NCBI GenBank assembly: GCA_900763995.1
Contig: CAAFMK010000073.1
Coordinates: 1-15,447 of the forward strand
DNA length: 15,447 nucleotides
Direction: 5' to 3'
From: an uncultured Oscillospiraceae bacterium
GTDB taxonomy: Bacteria; Bacillota; Clostridia; Oscillospirales; Oscillospiraceae
Shown: in pieces, positions 12,584 through 15,447 of the stretch
Layout: every line of letters starts with the position of its first letter
How positions within the stretch are numbered: position 1 is the stretch's first letter
The notes under the pieces: generated by a model
Databases searched by the model: none
What the model was told of the DNA's origin: nothing
The model's input: the letters and a program-made list of their open reading frames with translations, nothing else
Translations under genes and position numbers: made by a program

Positions 12584-15016
12584 GTGATTAGATTGAAGTA
12601 CGATTTCACAGCCATTGAAACCAAGTGGCAGACCAGATGGAAAGAGGAGAAAACCTTTGCCTGTCAGACAGGGGATACCACAAAGCCCAAGTTCTATGGT
12701 CTGGTAGAGTTCCCCTACCCCTCTGGAAACGGCCTGCATGTGGGCCACGCCCGCCCCTACACCGCCATGGATGTGGTGGCCCGGAAAAAGCGCATGGACG
12801 GGTACAATGTACTCTTCCCCATCGGCTTTGATGCCTTTGGTCTGCCCACCGAAAACTACGCCATCAAAAACCACATCCACCCCGCCAAGGTGACCCGTGA
12901 CAACATTGCAAACTTTACCAAGCAGCTGCATATGCTGGGCTACTCCTTTGACTGGGATCGGGTGGTGGACACCACAGACCCCAGCTACTACAAGTGGACT
13001 CAGTGGATCTTCCTCCAGCTGTATAAGCACGGTCTGGCCTATAAGAGCACCATGCCTGTTAACTGGTGTACCTCCTGTAAGTGCGTGCTGGCCAACGAGG
13101 AGGTGGTAGACGGTGTGTGTGAGCGGTGTGGCTCCGCCGTCATCCGCAAGGAGAAGTCCCAGTGGATGCTGAAGATCACCGCCTACGCCCAGCGGCTCAT
13201 TGACGATCTGGATGGTCTGGAATTCATTGACCGGGTCAAGACCCAGCAGAAGAACTGGATCGGCCGCTCCACCGGCGCTGAGGTCACCTTTAAGGCCACC
13301 ACCGGGGATGAGATCGTGGTCTTTACCACCCGCCCCGATACCCTCTTTGGCGCCACCTATATGGTGCTCTCCCCAGAGCATGAGCTCATCAAAAAGTGGA
13401 TGCCCCTGTTGAAGAATGCCCAGGAGGTACAGGACTATCAGAAGGTGGCCGCCTCCAAGTCCGACCTGGAGCGCACCGAGTTGAGCAAGGAAAAGACCGG
13501 CGTGAAGCTGGACGGCGTGCGGGGTGTGAACCCGGTCAACGGGAAGGAGATCCCCATCTTCATCTCTGACTATGTTCTGGCCACCTATGGTACTGGTGCC
13601 ATTATGGCCGTCCCCGCCCACGATGACCGTGACTGGGAGTTTGCCAAAAAATTCGGCTGTGAGATCATCGAGGTGGTCTCCGGCGGCGAGGATGTGCAGC
13701 AGGCCGCCTTTACCGCCAAGGATGACACTGGCATTCTGGTCAACTCCGACTTTATCAACGGTCTCACTGTGAAAGAGGCCATTCCCGCCATGACCAAGTG
13801 GCTGGAGGAGAAGGGTATTGGCCACGCCCAGGTCAACTATAAGCTCCGTGACTGGGTGTTCTCCCGCCAGCGCTACTGGGGTGAGCCCATCCCTATGATC
13901 CACTGCCCCAAGTGTGGCTGGCAGCCTGTGGATGAGAGCCAGCTGCCCCTGTTGCTGCCCGAGGTGGAGAGCTATGAGCCCACCGACGACGGCGAGTCCC
14001 CCATCTCCAAGATGACCGACTGGGTCAACACCACCTGTCCCTGCTGCGGCGGCCCCGCCCGCCGTGAGACAGACACCATGCCCCAGTGGGCCGGCTCCAG
14101 CTGGTACTTCCTGCGGTATATGGATGCCCACAACGACCAGGCCCTGGCCTCTAAGGAGGCGCTGAACTACTGGTCTCCAGTGGACTGGTACAACGGCGGC
14201 ATGGAGCACACCACCCTCCACCTGCTGTACAGCCGCTTCTGGCACAAGTTCCTCTATGACATCGGCGTGGTTCCCACCAAGGAGCCCTACCAGAAGCGCA
14301 GCTCCCACGGTATGATCCTGGGCGAGGGCGGCGAAAAGATGTCCAAGAGCCGGGGCAATGTAGTCAACCCCAACGATATTATTGAGCAGTACGGTGCCGA
14401 TACCATGCGCACCTATATCATGTTTATTGGTGACTTTGAGAAGGCCGCCGCTTGGTCTGGCAACGCCGTCAAGGGCTGTAAGCGCTTCCTGGACCGCGTG
14501 TGGAATCTGGCCACCGACCAGGAGCACACTGGGGAGGAGTACTCTCAGGCCAACGAGGCCGCTGTCCACAAGACCATCAAGAAGGTCTCTGAGGACATCG
14601 AGGCTATGAAGTTCAACACCGCCATTGCCGCACTGATGGCACTGGTCAACGACTTCTATGCCAACGGTGCCAGCCGTGGGGATATGAAGGCCCTGCTGCT
14701 GATGCTCTCCCCCTTTGCTCCCCATATGTGTGAGGAGCTGTGGGAGATGGCGGGCTACGGCGGTCAGGTCTGTCTCCAGCCCTGGCCTGAGTACGACGCC
14801 TCCAAGACCGTTTCTGCCACCGTTCAGATGGCAGTGCAGGTCAGCGGCAAGGTCAAGGCCAATATCGTGGTGTCTGCTGAGGCATCTGATGAGGAGATCG
14901 TCGCCGCAGCTCTGGCCGACCCCAAGGTTGCCAAGCTGGCAGAGGGCATGACCCTGGTGAAGTCCATTGTGGTCAAGGGCAAGCTGGTCAGCCTGATTTT
15001 CAAGCCCCAGGCCTGA
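12584..15016 (+). CDS. leuS: Leucine--tRNA ligase
   Basis: An 810-residue class I aminoacyl-tRNA synthetase that charges tRNA-Leu and edits mischarged tRNA. Seen here: PYPSGNGLHVGH with the HIGH-type motif HVGH at 52-55; a zinc-knuckle CTSCKC...CERCG; the CP1 editing domain with FTTRPDTLFGATYMV and YGTGAIMAVPAHDDRD; LRDWVFSRQRYWGEPIP; a second CxxC pair (CPKCGW, CPCCGG); DTMPQWAGSSWYFLRY; and KMSKS at 585-589. The C-terminal anticodon-binding and tail domains follow. Length is normal. The GTG at 12584 follows AGGAAAG closely; the TTG at 12593, giving the common MKYDF opening, is an alternative. The gene contains no TTA, CTA or TCA codon, as expected of a highly expressed gene in this genome. 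Confidence 0.98.
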   Translation: MIRLKYDFTAIETKWQTRWKEEKTFACQTGDTTKPKFYGLVEFPYPSGNGLHVGHARPYTAMDVVARKKRMDGYNVLFPIGFDAFGLPTENYAIKNHIHPAKVTRDNIANFTKQLHMLGYSFDWDRVVDTTDPSYYKWTQWIFLQLYKHGLAYKSTMPVNWCTSCKCVLANEEVVDGVCERCGSAVIRKEKSQWMLKITAYAQRLIDDLDGLEFIDRVKTQQKNWIGRSTGAEVTFKATTGDEIVVFTTRPDTLFGATYMVLSPEHELIKKWMPLLKNAQEVQDYQKVAASKSDLERTELSKEKTGVKLDGVRGVNPVNGKEIPIFISDYVLATYGTGAIMAVPAHDDRDWEFAKKFGCEIIEVVSGGEDVQQAAFTAKDDTGILVNSDFINGLTVKEAIPAMTKWLEEKGIGHAQVNYKLRDWVFSRQRYWGEPIPMIHCPKCGWQPVDESQLPLLLPEVESYEPTDDGESPISKMTDWVNTTCPCCGGPARRETDTMPQWAGSSWYFLRYMDAHNDQALASKEALNYWSPVDWYNGGMEHTTLHLLYSRFWHKFLYDIGVVPTKEPYQKRSSHGMILGEGGEKMSKSRGNVVNPNDIIEQYGADTMRTYIMFIGDFEKAAAWSGNAVKGCKRFLDRVWNLATDQEHTGEEYSQANEAAVHKTIKKVSEDIEAMKFNTAIAALMALVNDFYANGASRGDMKALLLMLSPFAPHMCEELWEMAGYGGQVCLQPWPEYDASKTVSATVQMAVQVSGKVKANIVVSAEASDEEIVAAALADPKVAKLAEGMTLVKSIVVKGKLVSLIFKPQA

Positions 15017-15058
15017 TGACACTCCGATGTAGTTTACAGCTCGTTCATAAATCTCTAC

Positions 15059-15087
15059 TTGACATATGGGTTGAAAACGAATATAAT
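15059..15087 (+). promoter_or_regulatory. Consensus promoter of rpsU
   Basis: A perfect TTGACA (15059-15064), 17 nt, and a perfect TATAAT (15082-15087): full sigma-A/sigma-70 consensus. The predicted start is near 15094. The 70-nt leader has a GCCAT/ATGGC stem (15099-15112) and a GC-rich GCGAG...CTCGC stretch (about 15120-15139) before a very strong GGAGGGAGGG ribosome binding site (15146-15155), 8 nt before the ATG. No terminator is seen between leuS and this promoter. Confidence 0.92.
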
Positions 15088-15163
15088 ACTACTGTTAAAG
15101 CCATAAAAATGGCCCTTACGCGAGCGGGGGACGCCTCGCCGCGCCGGAGGGAGGGAAATATAA

Positions 15164-15346
15164 ATGTCGGAAATCCGTGTTAGAGAAAACGAGTCTCTGG
15201 AGAGCGCCCTGAAGCGTTTTAAGCGCAGCTGTGCCAAGTCCGGTGTGCTGGCTGAGGTTCGTAAGCGTGAGCACTACGAGAGCCCCAGCGTTAAGCGCCG
15301 CAAGAAGTCCGAGGCTGCTCGTAAGAACCGCAAGAAGTTCTATTAA
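15164..15346 (+). CDS. rpsU: 30S ribosomal protein S21
   Basis: A 60-residue basic small-subunit protein needed for efficient translation initiation. It begins MSEIRVRENESLESALKRFK and continues with RSCAKSGVLAEVRKREHYES, then a lysine/arginine-rich C-terminal helix ending RKNRKKFY. Full family length, intact stop codon. It is driven by its own consensus promoter. Downstream genes cannot be seen because genuine sequence stops 25 nt after the stop codon. Confidence 0.97.
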   Translation: MSEIRVRENESLESALKRFKRSCAKSGVLAEVRKREHYESPSVKRRKKSEAARKNRKKFY

Positions 15347-15371
15347 GAAAAAGAACCACCGCAGCTATGGC

Positions 15372-15429
15372 AGATCGGAAGAGCGTCGTGTAGGGAAAGA
15401 GTGTAGATCTCGGTGGTCGCCGTATCATT
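15372..15429. other. Illumina TruSeq universal adapter (sequencing contamination)
   Basis: The 58 bases starting AGATCGGAAGAGCGTCGTGT and ending CGCCGTATCATT match, end to end, the reverse complement of the TruSeq universal (P5) adapter, which begins AATGATACGGCGACCACCGA. This is not genomic. The junction with true sequence is at 15371/15372. Confidence 0.98.
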
Positions 15430-15447
15430 AAAAAAAAAAAAAAAACA
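15430..15447. other. Poly-A read-through tail after adapter
   Basis: Sixteen A residues then CA directly follow the complete adapter. This is the usual base-call pattern when an Illumina read runs past the end of a short insert and its adapter. Not biological. Confidence 0.93.

Noticed and set aside
12455..15022. 855-codon minus-strand open frame covering all of leuS
   Set aside because: It is exactly codon-aligned in antisense to an unmistakable leuS. Its composition (Gly, His, Leu and Val-rich) is what reverse-complemented leuS codons give, and it matches no family I recognise.
15231..15431. 66-codon plus-strand frame ending in SEERRVGKECRSRWSPYH
   Set aside because: The first part is an off-frame reading of rpsU and the last part is translated Illumina adapter.

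Overview
The window looks like ordinary core chromosome of a moderately GC-rich Gram-positive clostridial bacterium. The best guess is an Oscillospiraceae-type gut anaerobe (the Flavonifractor / Lawsonibacter / Intestinimonas neighbourhood). This is inferred from the Firmicutes-style ylxM-ffh-rpsP-khpA-rimM order, the lipoteichoic-acid-synthase-type sulfatase, the paired M16 proteins next to lgt and folD, strong GGAGG ribosome binding sites, and codon choice. The species cannot be fixed from the sequence alone. Most genes are housekeeping. I found no CRISPR array, tRNA, rRNA, transposase or defence system.

Layout, left to right. (1) 1-1686 (+): the 3' part of an LTA-synthase-family membrane sulfatase, cut by the window edge, ending at a bidirectional terminator (1694-1729). 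(2) 5795-1748 (-): a six-gene operon, ylxM, ffh, rpsP, khpA, rimM and an AI-2E-family membrane protein. It covers SRP targeting, ribosomal protein S16, an RNA-binding KH protein and 16S maturation. It has a clear extended -10 promoter at 5851-5879 and a hairpin between khpA and rimM. trmD and rplS, the usual genes after rimM, are absent here. (3) 6168-10665 (+): a tightly packed operon of an M16 pair (ymfF-like without the zinc motif, ymfH-like with it), lgt and folD, with gaps of 3 nt or overlaps of up to 4 nt. (4) 10666-10973: a gene-free convergent intergenic region filled by a compact MITE-like element with 44-bp imperfect terminal inverted repeats and several internal hairpins. (5) 12302-10974 (-): cca-type tRNA nucleotidyltransferase. 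(6) 12584-15016 (+): leuS, divergent from cca. Each has its own TTGCAA -35 promoter, and a perfect 17-bp dyad lies over the leuS -10/start region. (7) 15164-15346 (+): rpsU with a consensus TTGACA-17-TATAAT promoter.

The last 76 bases are not biological. Positions 15372-15429 are the 58-nt reverse complement of the Illumina TruSeq universal adapter, followed by a poly-A read tail. The sequence therefore ends in untrimmed sequencing adapter 25 nt after rpsU, and the reading frame that runs through it is an artefact.

The window supports protein targeting and lipoprotein maturation (ffh, lgt), ribosome assembly and translation (rpsP, rimM, khpA, rpsU, leuS, cca), one-carbon metabolism (folD) and envelope polymer synthesis (LtaS family). 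The points most worth a second look are the structured repeat at 10667-10932, the dyad and T-box-free leader of leuS, the rimM/AI-2E coupling in place of trmD, and the adapter contamination.
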